A stretch of DNA of 64,000 bases from Bathymodiolus brooksi (GCA_963680875.1 OY804576.1:78249668-78313667), one strand, 5' to 3'; counted from the first letter of the stretch, positions 45,590-57,276 are shown. Notes: generated by a model not told the origin, from the letters alone. Program-made: numbers and translations.

Positions 45590-47310
45590 AACATGATTGC
45601 TACGACACTGTTGACAAAAAAAGGACGATCTTTTGACATGTCTTCTACAATTGTAGTGGCTGCATAACTGATCACTTATATTAGGAGAGTAGGAACAATA
45701 AAATGTAAGAATCAATTAGCATCAATAATATTCCTAGCCATCGTAGAACATCAACCATTTTATAAACGGACAAATTCGTTGATTTGGGCATTAAACTGAC
45801 TTGTATATATCACACATTTGTTTTTGCTTGTAATTTTTCATATGGATACTGGTTTTAGAGAATTACGGGTTTAATGTGTGTGTAATGCGACAGGGGATGC
45901 CTTTTGTGACTGCACCTACTAGTATTAACCAACTGGTCTGATCTGTGATTATTTTGCAGTTAATTGGAATAGGTAAAGGATATTAACGGGCAAATTTTTT
46001 CCATTTAAACTGTAAACACCGTTGTTAGACCATTGTTACTCCCTATCAATGTCTGCATACAAAACACTGAGTAAAACATTGAAAATCACACTAATTTCAC
46101 ATTCAGTGGGCACTTCCACGTGACATTTATGATAGAGGCAAAGTTCTTTTAGTTATCATATCGTTGCAATTTGAAGAAGCACCACATTACATATTAGATG
46201 TATGTTGTACCTTTTTTTTCTTTCATCTAACAATATCCCATTAGGGGTCAAATTCATGTGATCTTTTAAATAAAATTGGAGCTAGCCAATCGGGTGTTGT
46301 TTTACTTCAATGACATAATTCCGACATTGGTTATTTTGAAATGTCAAACAGCTAAAACATTTTGTTTCTGTTAAAAGAAGTATCTACATCCTAGTCTTGT
46401 ATATCTTATCCATTAATCATCTCTGATATTGCAGTCTGTCATACATTAAATTGTCGAATTAATTGTTGAACATCGAAGACATGTTGCCTCGCTTCAAGGC
46501 GCTACTACTATTCGATGCAATGCCAGCATGTATATATGTAAATCCGCATGATGCATTTCTTATGGACCTGGAACATTCGTTCCTTAACGGCAAATGGAAC
46601 AAGATATTTCATAGTAGCCGAAATCGGTTCAGTCATGCATCAATGATTTTGGGGAGCAGCAATATGATTCGACGAATAAATGTAATATGAACACAACCCC
46701 TTATGGGATGCTGTTTGATATTAGTGTATTGCTAAAGAATTTATTTAACCGAAAAGTAATAAGATTGACCCGTTACTCACTGTTCTATGAACATTGTAAT
46801 TATATAAATTGACAAAAACATACACATTGTCTAGATGAAGTTTGCATATCCAATGCATTCTTTTAACTTAGATGTGTAACACGAGCTGTGTAATGTTGCT
46901 ATAATACAGTTGAATAACTTGTACAAAATATTACTTTAGAGATACATATTTGTTAACAATAAACCATCAACACCGATTGCAACTGTTTATGGAATAGTAT
47001 CTAGAAATCTAGTTTGACTGGTATTCTCCATGCATGATTTGAAATCCTTCGGTCGGAGTTTTTCGAGGTCATGTATGTGAATAGGTGGCGATATTTAAGG
47101 GACAAAATAATGTTAGACGAGTTGGTTACATGTATTTATAGAATAGATAATTCTATGACTACCGCATGACAAAAATCATGTCTGTCATATGTTAATGCTG
47201 AAATCAACAACCAGATATATGACCAAATCAATTTCCTTTGATAAACAACAGTGAAAGGTGTGACACTATCAATATAATGCTTTGACTTTAATATTCAGCA
47301 ATATTCACGA
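45590..47310. other. no recognised feature; one unidentified ORF
   Basis: AT-rich. A 75-codon plus-strand frame (46463-46690) beginning MLNIEDMLPRFKALLLFDAM has a mixed, protein-like composition but matches no family I know and has no clear splice signals. Treat it as unassigned. Confidence 0.35.
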
Positions 47311-47319
47311 TATAGTTAA

Positions 47320-47390
47320 CTGTATTGTGTTGTCTGTCATTCAATTTACGGCTTCTGATTGTCCCTTTGGTATCTTATCTTCAAACCTTT
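47320..47390 (+). mobile_element. A-tail terminus
   Basis: TTGTGTTGTCTGTCATTCAA, TTTACGGCTTCTGATTGTCC and GGTATCTTATCTTCAAACC. Confidence 0.82.
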
Positions 47391-47439
47391 CTTGTAGAAA
47401 TAGATGTATTATATACATTTTCTGATAAATACAATCTTC

Positions 47440-47590
47440 CCTCAGGCTGATGTTGGTTATTCTGTTTAGTCCCTTTGGTTTACTTGCTCTCGAAAACTTT
47501 TAAATCATTAGACTTTCCAATCTTTTGATTGATGAAGGTTATTCCAGAAACGCGTCGAGCGTCCGAATTTCGATATCTACGTTTTTATTA
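47440..47590 (+). mobile_element. C-tail copy
   Basis: TTACTTGCTCTCGAAAAC, TTAAATCATTAGACTTTCC, GATGAAGGTTATTCCAGAAA, CGCGTCGAGCG and GATATCTACGTTTTTATTAT. Confidence 0.88.
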
Positions 47591-48009
47591 TTATCCTTTC
47601 AGCTTTATTTTCATCTTTCGCCATCATAAAGAATTCATTATATTTTTCTTTCTGCTCCAAAAATCGACTTCAATGAACATTACGGGTGCTCTTTTATACG
47701 TCCGTTAATTAATTAATTGCACAGTGAAAATATATACATTCATACAGTTCATTTAGATAACCAAGGCTGAAAGAAAGTTAATTATTTACTTCTTTTGAAT
47801 TGAAATATCACTGAGCAAATAAAATAAGATGACATTTCTTTGATCTGTATTTTTTACTTTTTCCGAACCGGAAATGAAATAACCTTGTCATTAACTGACG
47901 GTTTGTTTCTTGGTTAATTTTCAAATAGATTATTTTGTTTGTTGACTTTTTCTTCAATGATGACTATTACTTGGTAAAGGTCATTCAAAGCTCAGTAATT
48001 TGAAGATGA

Positions 48010-48270
48010 AAGATGGATAATTTACCAAGTTTGAAGATACCACCAAGGGGTAATCAGAAGCCATAGATCGAAGAAGGACAAACAATACAATGGTCAAAAG
48101 AAGGACAAACAATACAATGGTCAGAAGAAGGACAAACAATACAATGGTCAGAAGAAGGACAAAGGGATAAACAATGATCTACAAAACGCTCCACATTAGC
48201 CTAAATATTGAGCTACACGAACCCAACTAAAAACAGAGGATGAACACATGTGCTCCGGAAGGGTTAGCAG
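48010..48270 (-). mobile_element. A-tail copy with small tandem expansion
   Basis: AGTTTGAAGATACCACCAAG, ATCGAAGAAGGACAAACAA and AGCTACACGAACCCAACTAA. At about 48070-48160 the block GAAGGACAAACAATACAATG plus GTCA(G)AA occurs 3-4 times with a 27-bp period, an early stage of the expansion seen at 57.3 kb. Confidence 0.88.
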
Positions 48271-48404
48271 TTAAAAGTAAATGTGCATTTAACTATATCA
48301 TAGCAATGTGCATTTCCCCTTTAGATAAAGGGCCCGTAGAGATCGTCATGAACTTATTATACTTGGATTTACGACTTTCTGTACAGTCATTACCTGACAC
48401 CAAA

Positions 48405-48535
48405 GCCTGCCTATCTTTCCAGTTTTCTGTGTTGTTTTGTTCGTCTTCATTCTGTGTCTTGTGTCCCCAATTTTGCCGGGTCTCTGGATTGCCAATTCTT
48501 GATTGCTCCATTTCGGGTTTCTCTAAAGTTTATTT
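48405..48535 (+). mobile_element. B-tail copy
   Basis: TGTTTTGTTCGTCTTCATTC, TGTGTCTTGTGTCCCCAATT, GGTCTCTGGATTGCCAATTC and GTTTCTCTAAAGTTTATTTG. The 142-codon frame over this and the next SINE is spurious. Confidence 0.82.
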
Positions 48536-48559
48536 GATTTCAGCCTATAGTCAGGTGTA

Positions 48560-48665
48560 CTGGACACAATTGTATGTGATAAAGATTGTCAATGATTTGT
48601 GGCAAGTTTGTGGTTTTCTCCAGTTTCTTCCACCATTTAAATTGAGAGCCATTTTAAAATGGAAA
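48560..48665 (+). mobile_element. SINE-1 fragment
   Basis: TGTATGTGATAAAGATTGTC, AATGATTTGTGGCAAGTTTG and TTTCTCCAGTTTCTTCCACC, diverged and without a head. Confidence 0.6.
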
Positions 48666-48671
48666 TGAACG

Positions 48672-48855
48672 TTAGGGAAACCTAAGCTACAATCAGGAAT
48701 TGACAATGTAGAGAGATAGGCAACATTAGTAAAAAGGTTCCGAATGAAGACAAACAAATAAAAAACACAATATAGAAATCCAAAAAGGTTAACAACACCA
48801 AAAAAACAGGGGTGAACCCATGTGCTCGCGAAGGGTCAGTAATTTCTATCATCCT
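48672..48855 (-). mobile_element. B-tail copy
   Basis: AACGTTAGGGAAACCTAAGC, ATTGACAATGTAGAGAGATA and CAGGGGTGAACCCATGTGCT, the last being the core shared with A-tails. Confidence 0.8.
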
Positions 48856-49362
48856 CCATGTTATTTGAAAGTGACGATACACCCAGAGTGACTATAGATC
48901 TAATCCAAGTCGTGCTGTATTGCGCATAAGCATGCCTTACATTTGATAACTTGTTTTATGAAGATTGTTTTGAAGATTGATGATGAACTTTTATAATTTT
49001 CCGAAATAAAGTAGTTTTGGAACAAAAACATGTACAAATATAGATTTATACTGACTTTTCTGTGATTTCTTTTATATATCCAACTTAACGAATGTGAAGA
49101 CTCTAATAATTTTGTTTAAGTTAGCATATTTATAAGTTAACGTAAATTAGCTTGATAAATGGAATGAATGGTTTGAATTTCTGGAACATTCGAACTCGAG
49201 GCTATCAGCAGCTTCATCATTCAGTACTGACATAAAATAAACTGATCTTTGATAAAAATTTCAGAAAATTACAGACATTTAGATTTGAGAAATTATTGTT
49301 AAACTAATGTCTATCTCCATCATGAAAAAAACATGCCTAACTAGGCTTAGCTGTAAATAAAC

Positions 49363-49495
49363 GTTAGAGAACACCAAAGGGACAATCAAAAATGAACAAT
49401 CCAGAGAAACTGGCAACATATAGTACACAAGACGAAGAAAAACAAAACAAAAACACAACACAATATGTACTGGACACCACTACTAAGCTTGACAA
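49363..49495 (-). mobile_element. B-tail copy
   Basis: AACGTTAGAGAACACCAAAG, CAATCCAGAGAAACTGGCAA and ACAACACAATATGTACTGG. Confidence 0.88.
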
Positions 49496-50074
49496 AAAAT
49501 TGTCCTGCTTTTCAACGCAAATTTGGCGTCTCAACTGATTTTGATGTAGAACCACTTTAGAAGTTTAGTTCAGAAAACCGCATCCGGTACAATTAATCAA
49601 TATTTGTGTTTTTTAGGTTTATCAACATTTTCCATGACAGTTATAGGCTAATCTTATCTTCAGCATTTCATGAGATTTCTGGATCAAATGTCTAATCTTA
49701 GTTGAACTTTTCATTTAATGTCTGAATCAAATGAAGCAGCATGATTAAAGTTTATTTGTTCCTACTAATTACATATGATGTACTTTTTGAAGAAATAGAA
49801 TAAAAAAATCAATTTATAAATAGTTAACTCCCGAGATCGTAAGACGGATGATATATTACGATTAAATGGCAGATCCGGATCCGAAAACATCAATTATTTC
49901 AAAACGTAAGTTAAAATGCTCGCACGATATGAATTTTCACAAAACCTAGCATGAGCACATATCATCCGGAACTAAATATATATATATGCATGTTTGAAAT
50001 CAGTGGCTATTATCACTAAAATTGTGGGTTTGATTCACTCCCATAGCGAAATGTACTCGATTTGAAATAAAAGA

Positions 50075-50260
50075 AGAAAAGTTTGAGGATACCAATGGGG
50101 TAATCTGAAGCTGTAATTTAAAAAAAGGAACAGACAATACAATAACCAAAAGAAAAGGCTCAAAAAACAAACAATTGTCGACAAAATACGATAAAGAAAA
50201 CAAAAGATTGAGCAGGACGAACAGGGGTGAACTCATGTGCTCCGGAATGGTAGGAAGTGT
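50075..50260 (-). mobile_element. A-tail copy
   Basis: AAGTTTGAGGATACCAATGG, GGTAATCTGAAGCTGTAATT, CAGACAATACAATAACCAAA and AACTCATGTGCTCCGGAATG. Confidence 0.85.
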
Positions 50261-50724
50261 TAGTGATTTATACAAGTGACAAGACGTTTATGTGATAAAC
50301 TTTATGCCAGAACAATTTGCCTGGATACACTCCACATAAAAAGTTAATTTTTGAGAAGTAGACTTTTAGGTTTTAAAGAAAACTTTAGGATGATTTAGGC
50401 AATCCAACCCTAAAATGGGGAAAAAAAATATTCTGGGTAGTCGAGTTTTCATTGCACTATTCCGTAATTAATACTTTAAAAAACACAAAAACATAACAGT
50501 GGTAGAACATTTTTAATTGCAGCTAATTGACCATAAAACGCTTTTTTAATAATACTAAGCGATATTTGATTGAGTTAAATGTGCAGATGTATTTTTTCTG
50601 CAGCGTGTTGTAGAACCTAATAAAATGAAAAACAAAAAATACCACACTATCGACACAGTTTCTATGCTTCGAAGTATATAGTTGTCGTGACACAGTTTTG
50701 AAAATTGATTAATTTGGTTAGGTT

Positions 50725-50840
50725 TATGATATTCAACGCCACTTTCAACAATATTTCAGCTATATCGTGGAGGTCAGTTTAATTGGTGGAGGAAAACGGA
50801 GTAAATCCAACTACCATACGATCATGACCACGACTACCTT
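50725..50840 (-). mobile_element. SINE-1 with an internal deletion
   Basis: The tail and core (GATATTCAACGCCACTTTCA, TATATCGTGGAGGTCAG) join directly at GGAGTAAATCCAACTACC to the head end (CATACGATCATGACCACGAC). The segment with the B box is missing. Confidence 0.82.
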
Positions 50841-51004
50841 ACAAATAGATAAATATAACAAATAATTTTGCATCCATATTTTTGTTTTGAAAGAAAACAA
50901 TTAGTCAGTTATATTTTAATAAACTTTAATAGGGCTCATATTAGTTGTTTCACTAACGAAAGTTCGTAAATATTAATAATGCTCATTTTTCTTGTTTATT
51001 ATAG

Positions 51005-51170
51005 ACAAGACAAGACAAATACTTTATTAAAGTCTCCCCTCTTGATTTACAACATATAAATACAAATAAAACACAGACATAGTAAAAACATACAAGAGGC
51101 ACTCTGGTCAGAGTTACGAGAGACAATTATTATCTATTAAATATAAAAAATAATATGTACATATGTAAAT
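51005..51170 (-). mobile_element. LINE 3' UTR with (TTGTC)n tail
   Basis: GACAAGACAAGACAAATACT, TTATTAAAGTCTCCCCTCTT and GAGGCACTCTGGTCAGAGTT are the reverse complement of a LINE 3' end with AATAAAG and a pentanucleotide tail. Confidence 0.65.
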
Positions 51171-51400
51171 AAGGGTAATAACAAAATTACCGAACTCCGA
51201 ACAATCTTACAAAGGGAAAGTCAAAACTCATAAGTATATAAACAGACAAAATCAGTCAACAACCGGAAAACTGTGAAATCCGTAATGACCCTGGCTTGGT
51301 ACAGGCATTTCTAAAGAAATGGTGGGTTGAATCAGATTTTAAAGCGCCAAACCTCCCGCTTTTATTACGGCTCAAAGTTTCCGGCTGTCACTATAACAGT
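51170..51400 (-). mobile_element. E-tail copy, longest
   Basis: Same blocks as 40975-41130, continuing through GGTACAGGCATTTCTAAAGA, AAATGGTGGGTTGAATCAG and AAACCTCCCGCTTTTATTAC. Confidence 0.88.
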
Positions 51401-52489
51401 ATTTATAACAATACTTGAACAAAACAGGTAAAACAGTTGTCAAAGCAGCACCAAACTCAGTGAAGTAAATGTCAAAGACACTTTTACGTCACACATTGAT
51501 AAAAAAAATTCTTTGACATTCTTGTTGACACCTTATCTTTATACATTTTCACTATATGAAAATCCATCGTTTATAATATTTTCTGCAGAGACGGAATATA
51601 TTTCGATAAGATCTTGGTATCGGAATATAAACTTTTTACATATTGATATAAAATATGTTTTCTTATATTGACTTAATTAAAATTTCTTTGCAAATATGTA
51701 CCTGCCAGGCTAATGAAGAACCATCTAAATATATTTGCTTAAATATTTGATTTTGTTTTGTGCATCACCACTATCAACATATTCTTTGAGTTATATTATC
51801 ACTTTCGAATTTTTTTACCAGCTATTTTCTCAATTTAAGCAGTATTCCTTTTTTTTACAATCTCGTGACTACAAGAGTTAACGGGGAGGGCATCCCGGAC
51901 ATTATAGGGAACTTTCCGATGAATTCCCCCGGATCATGGATAGGTATTTTGAGTTATTGACATTTGAGGAAATCACGTCAGTGGTATTGTGTTGTTTTAA
52001 GACAACTACTTAACCCTCTAGTGCCCCGCGTAGCATATTTGCTACATAAACCTCTTCGGAGTACCAACAGTAAAATAAATGTTTGTTTTGTGTTTTTTCC
52101 CAGTGTTGAATGTCTGCTACATTGCAAAGTTATTATTAGATATAGAAATATAGTTATCATAACATTTTGTGGTTATCTCCTTTTCTCTCGAAAATGTCAA
52201 CCTCCATAAAATATGAGTGGTAAAAATATCACTGATGGGAAAATAAAATTATTTGATCATACAGATAATAACAGATTCAGAATATGGTTTTTTAGATAAT
52301 GTTTTCATAAAATATTAAATTTAATCATAAAATAACAAATGAATTTGTTTCTGAATTCAAGGAATTGATAATTAAAGTAGAATGTATCAAATATGCTACA
52401 TTGGTAATTACGAAAATATCAAAGGGAAATAATTTAGAAAATAGAAATTAAAAAAAGGCAGATAACAGTAGTTACTCCACATTAAACAC

Positions 52490-52660
52490 CAGACACCATA
52501 ACCACTACCAATCTACCCACCCACCAAACACATCAGACATAAAGGTATACACATAAAGTGGAGACAACCTGACGTGGTACAGGCACTTCTCACAAAAGTG
52601 AAGTGGTAGTATAGAGTTAAACCGGTTTCAATGGCGCCCAAACCTCCCATTTGTTATTTG
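52490..52660 (-). mobile_element. E-tail fragment inside the piggyBac-like element
   Basis: AACCTGACGTGGTACAGGCA, GAGTTAAACCGGTTTCAATG and GCGCCCAAACCTCCC. Confidence 0.65.
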
Positions 52661-52959
52661 ATCCAAATGCTTAATCAAAAATACACACAATAAAAATAAC
52701 CCTGCATATTACAAATGGCACTGTGCATGGCTTCAGAAAAAGCCAATGAAGTTATGTGCTTTTGCAAGTGAAATATCAGATGGATTAGTGGAAATAAAAG
52801 TGTAAATTGACAGAACCCTGGTTTCTTCGCCACCTGTCAAGCCCATGAAAAGGTCTGTATAAATATAATTAGAAAAGATGGAACAAACCACCATCCGATA
52901 TGGGATGAGAAAAGACAGAGATGTTAATTATTTGATTGCGATGGATTTTCATATGTAAG

Positions 52960-53155
52960 AGGAGTTTGAAGATACCAAAGGGGTAATCAGAATCTGTATA
53001 TCGAAGAAGAACAGACAACGCAATGGCCAAAAGAAAAGTACAAAAGGACAAACAATGACCTACAAAACATACATATAAAACTAAAGAACGAGTAACACGA
53101 ACCCCACTAAAAACCGGGATGAACTCAGGTGCTCCGGAAAGGTAAGCAGTTCCTT
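52960..53155 (-). mobile_element. A-tail inside the piggyBac-like element
   Basis: GAGTTTGAAGATACCAAAGG, GGTAATCAGAATCTGTATAT, AATGGCCAAAAGAAAAG and GGTGCTCCGGAAAGGTAAGC. Confidence 0.88.
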
Positions 53156-53920
53156 CTCAAAATGCTTTCGATGCCACATGCACTTGTGTTTGAGCAAGGA
53201 CAGAAATGGCTTTATTGCTTTCTGCTTTTAATTCAATATTTATGTGAACTGTATGCAATAAGTTTCAATAATACAAACCAATAAACAAAATTTTACAAAG
53301 TACTGGTCAATAGACAATCATCAGTTTAGAAATCCAACTGCACCAATTCGAATATTTAGTATACATTTGTGAATTTTAACATATTTTATTTTTCATTTTT
53401 GCATGTTTCCTGTTATGTATTTTGTTGCTGAAATAAATTAGCTTTGTTTTAAACAGTATTCCTAAATAATTAGTTATGTAGCACATTTGATACATCACAT
53501 CCTAATTCCCGATGTAGCAGATATGCTACAATTCATATTTTCCGAAAAACGAGTGAAAAACCTAAAACAAACACTGATTTGTATTAGACATATCCCAAAT
53601 ACTTACTTTTATTCAATAACATAATTTGTCTTAATGTTGATGGGGGTTGGGCACTAGAGGGTTAAACCGCTCTACCGTCAAATCCCCCATCCTTTGCTTT
53701 GCTTTTTGTTTGTTTGCTTTGTTTTTGTTTTTGCTTTGTTTTTGTTTTTTTTTTTAACTAGTTTTCCTCCAATAAACATCTATTAGACAAATCTCTCCAA
53801 TGATAACCAAAACAAAAGAAGGAATTTGTAATGTATAATTGCTTAACCAGAATAATCAAATAACTGGAAATTTAGTAATAGATATTATTATATACATTGT
53901 AATGAAAAGAAGAAACTTAC

Positions 53921-54066
53921 CTTACAAACACAACTAATCCTAGGTCTGACAAATCATCTCTTAAATAATCCAGATTTGCTTGTACAAGTAACCTTTGTCT
54001 AGGAGTCAAATACAAATTCAAATTTTCTCTTGGATGACTTGATTTCCCAGGCGTTTTATTTCCCAT
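53921..54066 (-). CDS. globin exon 1 (start codon to B12)
   Basis: First coding exon of a haem-binding globin, encoding residues 1-48 plus two bases of codon 49. The ATG at 54066 has A at -3 and G at +4, and an in-frame TAA lies 18 bases upstream, which fixes the start. Residues 21-48 (TPRQRLLVQANLDYL, then DLGLVVFV) match globin helices A and B; Phe47 is at B10 as in neuroglobin. The usual A-helix Trp (A12) is Leu. Residues 1-20 form a polar pre-helix extension beginning MGNKTPGKSS. A Gly at position 2 recalls acylated globin X-like proteins, but Pro at position 6 weakens a myristoylation reading. The exon ends AAG|GTAAGT, a perfect donor, at phase 2 (intron B12.2). Orthology (neuroglobin-like or globin X-like) is not settled. 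Further untranslated 5' exons cannot be excluded. Confidence 0.9.
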
Positions 54067-54119
54067 TTTTTTACACGGTGTCCTTTAAACTCATGAAAAT
54101 GGAAAATAAATTGAAATTG

Positions 54120-55300
54120 TCTGTAATAAAATAAAAGTCATGACGACAAGTCCAACAGATATGGTGGCCCTTCAGTTTTATCGGAGAACATTTTCTCTTG
54201 ATGAAAATTGTCTGTTCAGTCTAAAGCAAACGAGATAAGACCAGAAGGTACCCTATGCTAATCGTCATTAATATAGTTGTTTCGTGCCGTGTTTAAAATC
54301 GCTTATATTCCTGAGAATATCTAATTGTAAAATAAGCGATGACTCTATTAACACGCTGGGGCTATTGCAGGTTACTTCAGTTTTAATCAATCTAATCGGA
54401 TTTTTCTGCACGATTCATCATCTATTGAAAACCAGATGCAATCGTACATGCCCTGTATCAATTATTTAGATCGACAGGTACCTGGGTATATAATAGAATA
54501 TATTGTATATTTGCGTCCGGTGTAATAAATTCTGTCCATTCAAATATTATCATCGACCGTATTATATTAAAAGGTAGCTGTACATGTAATTCTCTGGAAT
54601 CATCAAATAGACATTGAATTAATTCTATAGATATAATTAATTAGTGTCTCTACGTATTAAAGAGCATGTTCTAATGAACATGTGCATTAATGCGAAGTTT
54701 ATATAGCAATGACTGCTTAAAGTTGTTTCCGGAAGTTCATTAATCTTTGCCAGATGTGGCCACATACTGTAATGATAGTGGGTATTATTGCTTTGATATC
54801 AGGGATCATTAAAAAGCTATATAGATATAAAAAAAGATAATCAGCTTAGTTTTATATGACGAAATATTACGTATCAAACTTTCTCTTTTTTGATAACAAG
54901 AACATAAAACAAACAGACGTATTACTTAAAACGTAGTAAAGAGATAAAGACTATCCCAATGATTTGTTGTTTCATTACAGGAGAGATGCTGAAAACTTTT
55001 ATATACATTTCAAAAGATATGAACCTTTACTAGTCTTTAAAATGATATAAACACTGATTCTAATTATAGTCTTTCGTATTGCAAAACTGTTTTTTTTTTT
55101 AAATAACTTGGATTATATAGTTACTTAAGAATTGTTACTTTCTTTATTCAGAACATCAAATACGTTGATTATTTAGATGTATAATCAATTATTTTTGTCG
55201 TCGCCGTCGAGGTAAACATTATTTAATGTAATTAAATACGTTATTATTTTTTTTTTTTACAACAAAACAATATTTGAGCGAAATAAAATAAAGCACCGGG
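54120..55300. other. globin 5' flank, no recognised gene
   Basis: AT-rich sequence immediately upstream of the globin start. No convincing promoter element or further exon could be picked out; a TATA-like AT stretch at about 54490 is not distinctive here. Confidence 0.4.
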
Positions 55301-55305
55301 TTTGT

Positions 55306-55530
55306 AACTAGAATAACACGATGGGTGCCACTAGTGGAGCAGGAACTGCTTACCCTTCCGAAGCACCCAGTTTTTAGTGGGATTCATATTTTTCGATCTT
55401 TAGCTTGATGTATATGTTTTGCAGATCGTTGTTGGTCCTTTTGTCCTTTTTCTTTTGGTCCTTGTGTTGTCTGTCCTTCTTCGATTTACGGATTCCGATT
55501 ACCCCTTTTGTATCTTCAAACTTTTCTTGT
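55306..55530 (+). mobile_element. A-tail copy
   Basis: ACACGATGGGTGCCACTAGT, GGAGCAGGAACTGCTTACCC, TTCGATCTTTAGCTTGATG, TCTGTCCTTCTTCGATTTAC and GTATCTTCAAACTTTTCTTG. It abuts the next C-tail. Confidence 0.9.
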
Positions 55531-55534
55531 CTAA

Positions 55535-55700
55535 TTTTGTGTGCACGACGCGTTACTGGAGTAACGTTGATCAGGTATGGTCATAGTCAAAAGATGGCGA
55601 GCCAAATAATGTAATCTTCTTTTTTAGGAATAAGTAAACCAAAGGATCTAAACAGCATAGCCAGAATAGGCCAGTGTTGCTTAAGACTGAGGGAGATAGA
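55535..55700 (-). mobile_element. C-tail copy
   Basis: TGCACGACGCGTTACTGGAG, TAACGTTGATCAGGTATGG, AAAAGATGGCGAGCCAAATA, AGTAAACCAAAGGATCTAAA and GACTGAGGGAGATAGACC. Confidence 0.85.
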
Positions 55701-56365
55701 CCTTTATTTAATAAATTACTTTATTCTGATAATCAAAAAACATAGAACGCAATCAAAAATATTTATTTAGCCAATCAGAAACGAGAAGAACAATTTGGAA
55801 ATTAAAAACGGAAATCACTATTTAAGATAAACTTTTCAAAAGGACACATTTGAAATGAACATGTCTTTAATAGTTAATTACAAGGGAAACAGGTGATTAA
55901 GAGCATTGTGATAACTAAATTTTATAATACAAGGTAGCGACGTTGACACGTCGAACAGAGCAATACTCAAGTGTATTTCAATCATGCTAATTAACGTGAA
56001 TTGTCATTGAATATTAAATTTAATAATATTTTGTCTGGAGTCTGAATAAGTTATCATAAGTTGATTATCCATGTTTACAACAATGTAGCAAAATTTGTTT
56101 CTCAGAGATCAATCGACGACAACTGCAAGATAGACAGTCAATGCGAACGACGTACGCAAAGTTCACCTAACTATTTTGGTCAGGTGAGCTGAAAATGACT
56201 ATCCGATTGACAAAGCAACACGCGGGAAACAATATACACAAACAGAAGTAGTTATACATGTCTCATCCGATCGCATACATCGAACAGTCACATCTTGAAC
56301 AAAGGAGATTTCAAATTCTTTAGATTGTATACTTGTTTCTGAATCCTATTGTTGTATATGAATAA

Positions 56366-56750
56366 ACGTTAGAGAATACAGAAGGGGCAATCAAAATAGA
56401 CAATCCAGAGAAACTTGCAACATATAGTACACAAGACGAAGAAAAACAAAAGCACAACACAATATGTGTTTGACACCACTATACGCAAGCAAACACAAAT
56501 AACGTAAATAAGACATTAACCCTCCTACAAACAACTGGAGGTAACGACGAACCCAACATCGTTTTCATGTGGACATCGGTACGAACATCACAACACAGAA
56601 CTCAGAACATAAAAACACATAATAGGACAACACAAACAACTAAAAAGATGAGCAACACAGACCCCACCAAAAAAATCAGGGGTGAACTCGTGCGCTCGCG
56701 AAGGGTAAGCAGTTACTGCTTCTTATAAGACACCCGGCCCGCCGTGTTAT
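56366..56750 (-). mobile_element. B-tail, longest copy
   Basis: From AACGTTAGAGAATACAGAAG through CCTCCTACAAACAACTGGAG and CATCGTTTTCATGTGG to GAGCAACACAGACCCCACC and CGAAGGGTAAGCAGTTACTG. The last two blocks are homologous to the 5' half of A-tails, so A and B are sister 3' UTRs with different ends. Confidence 0.9.
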
Positions 56751-57214
56751 TCACCTATACAGTCAAGTCCGGTAAAAGTATTGGCAGTGATAGAGGAGAG
56801 AAAACATCTACGTAAAAAGTATATTATAATTGTATATTTAAATTGCTATGTATTATAAGATACTTTTACTCTGTGTGTCATTTTTACTTTTTGCAGTTGA
56901 AGTTTTATGGTTGCTGTACGTGCCGACTGATTTATCTAAGACTTCTTGACACTCTATATGCTACACAACGCTGATAGATACTACATTTATATTTAAAAAC
57001 CGATAGATTTATTAACCATCAAAGATAACCGAATTATCCAATCATTATAAATTTCACTTACTCTGATCGCACTGTATTTTTCGATAGAAATAACTAGATA
57101 AGAAATAAAGACATCATATGTCAATACTTATCTATGTACACGATGAGCATTTTACTCAACCTATTTACTTATATGATTAGAGAGTTACAAATATACGTGG
57201 CGTAGTCGAAGCAT

Positions 57215-57276
57215 AAGAAACGTTTGAAGATATCAAAGGGTAATCAGAAGCTATAATAAGGAGAAGGACAGTCAAT
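57215..57276 (-). mobile_element. A-tail terminus preceding the 30-bp array
   Basis: CGTTTGAAGATATCAAAGGG, TAATCAGAAGCTATAATAAG and GAGAAGGACAGTCAATACAA. Confidence 0.82.

Larger units (their letters stand above)
52010..53665. mobile_element. piggyBac-like non-autonomous element, 1.65 kb
   Basis: TTAA at 52010-52013 and 53662-53665 flanks inverted termini CCCTCTAGTGCCC and GGGCACTAGAGGG. TTAA targets with CCC ends are the signature of piggyBac elements. Subterminal palindromes GTAGCATATTTGCTAC (left) and GTAGCAGATATGCTAC (right) recur internally as TATCAAATATGCTACA and GTAGCACATTTGATAC, plausible transposase sites. No transposase ORF. An E-tail and an A-tail lie inside. Confidence 0.82.
29182..53920 (-). 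other. globin intron 1 (B12.2, phase 2), 24.7 kb
   Basis: Defined by the GTAAGT donor beside exon 1 and the TTTTAAAG acceptor beside exon 2; both flanking reading frames are in phase 2. It holds most of the mobile elements listed for 29.4-53.7 kb. I found no further globin-like exon inside it, and the joined exons leave no gap in the globin fold. Confidence 0.8.

Noticed and set aside
48240..48668. 142-codon plus-strand frame
   Set aside because: It crosses a B-tail and a SINE-1 fragment; both are repeats and the frame has no conserved domain.
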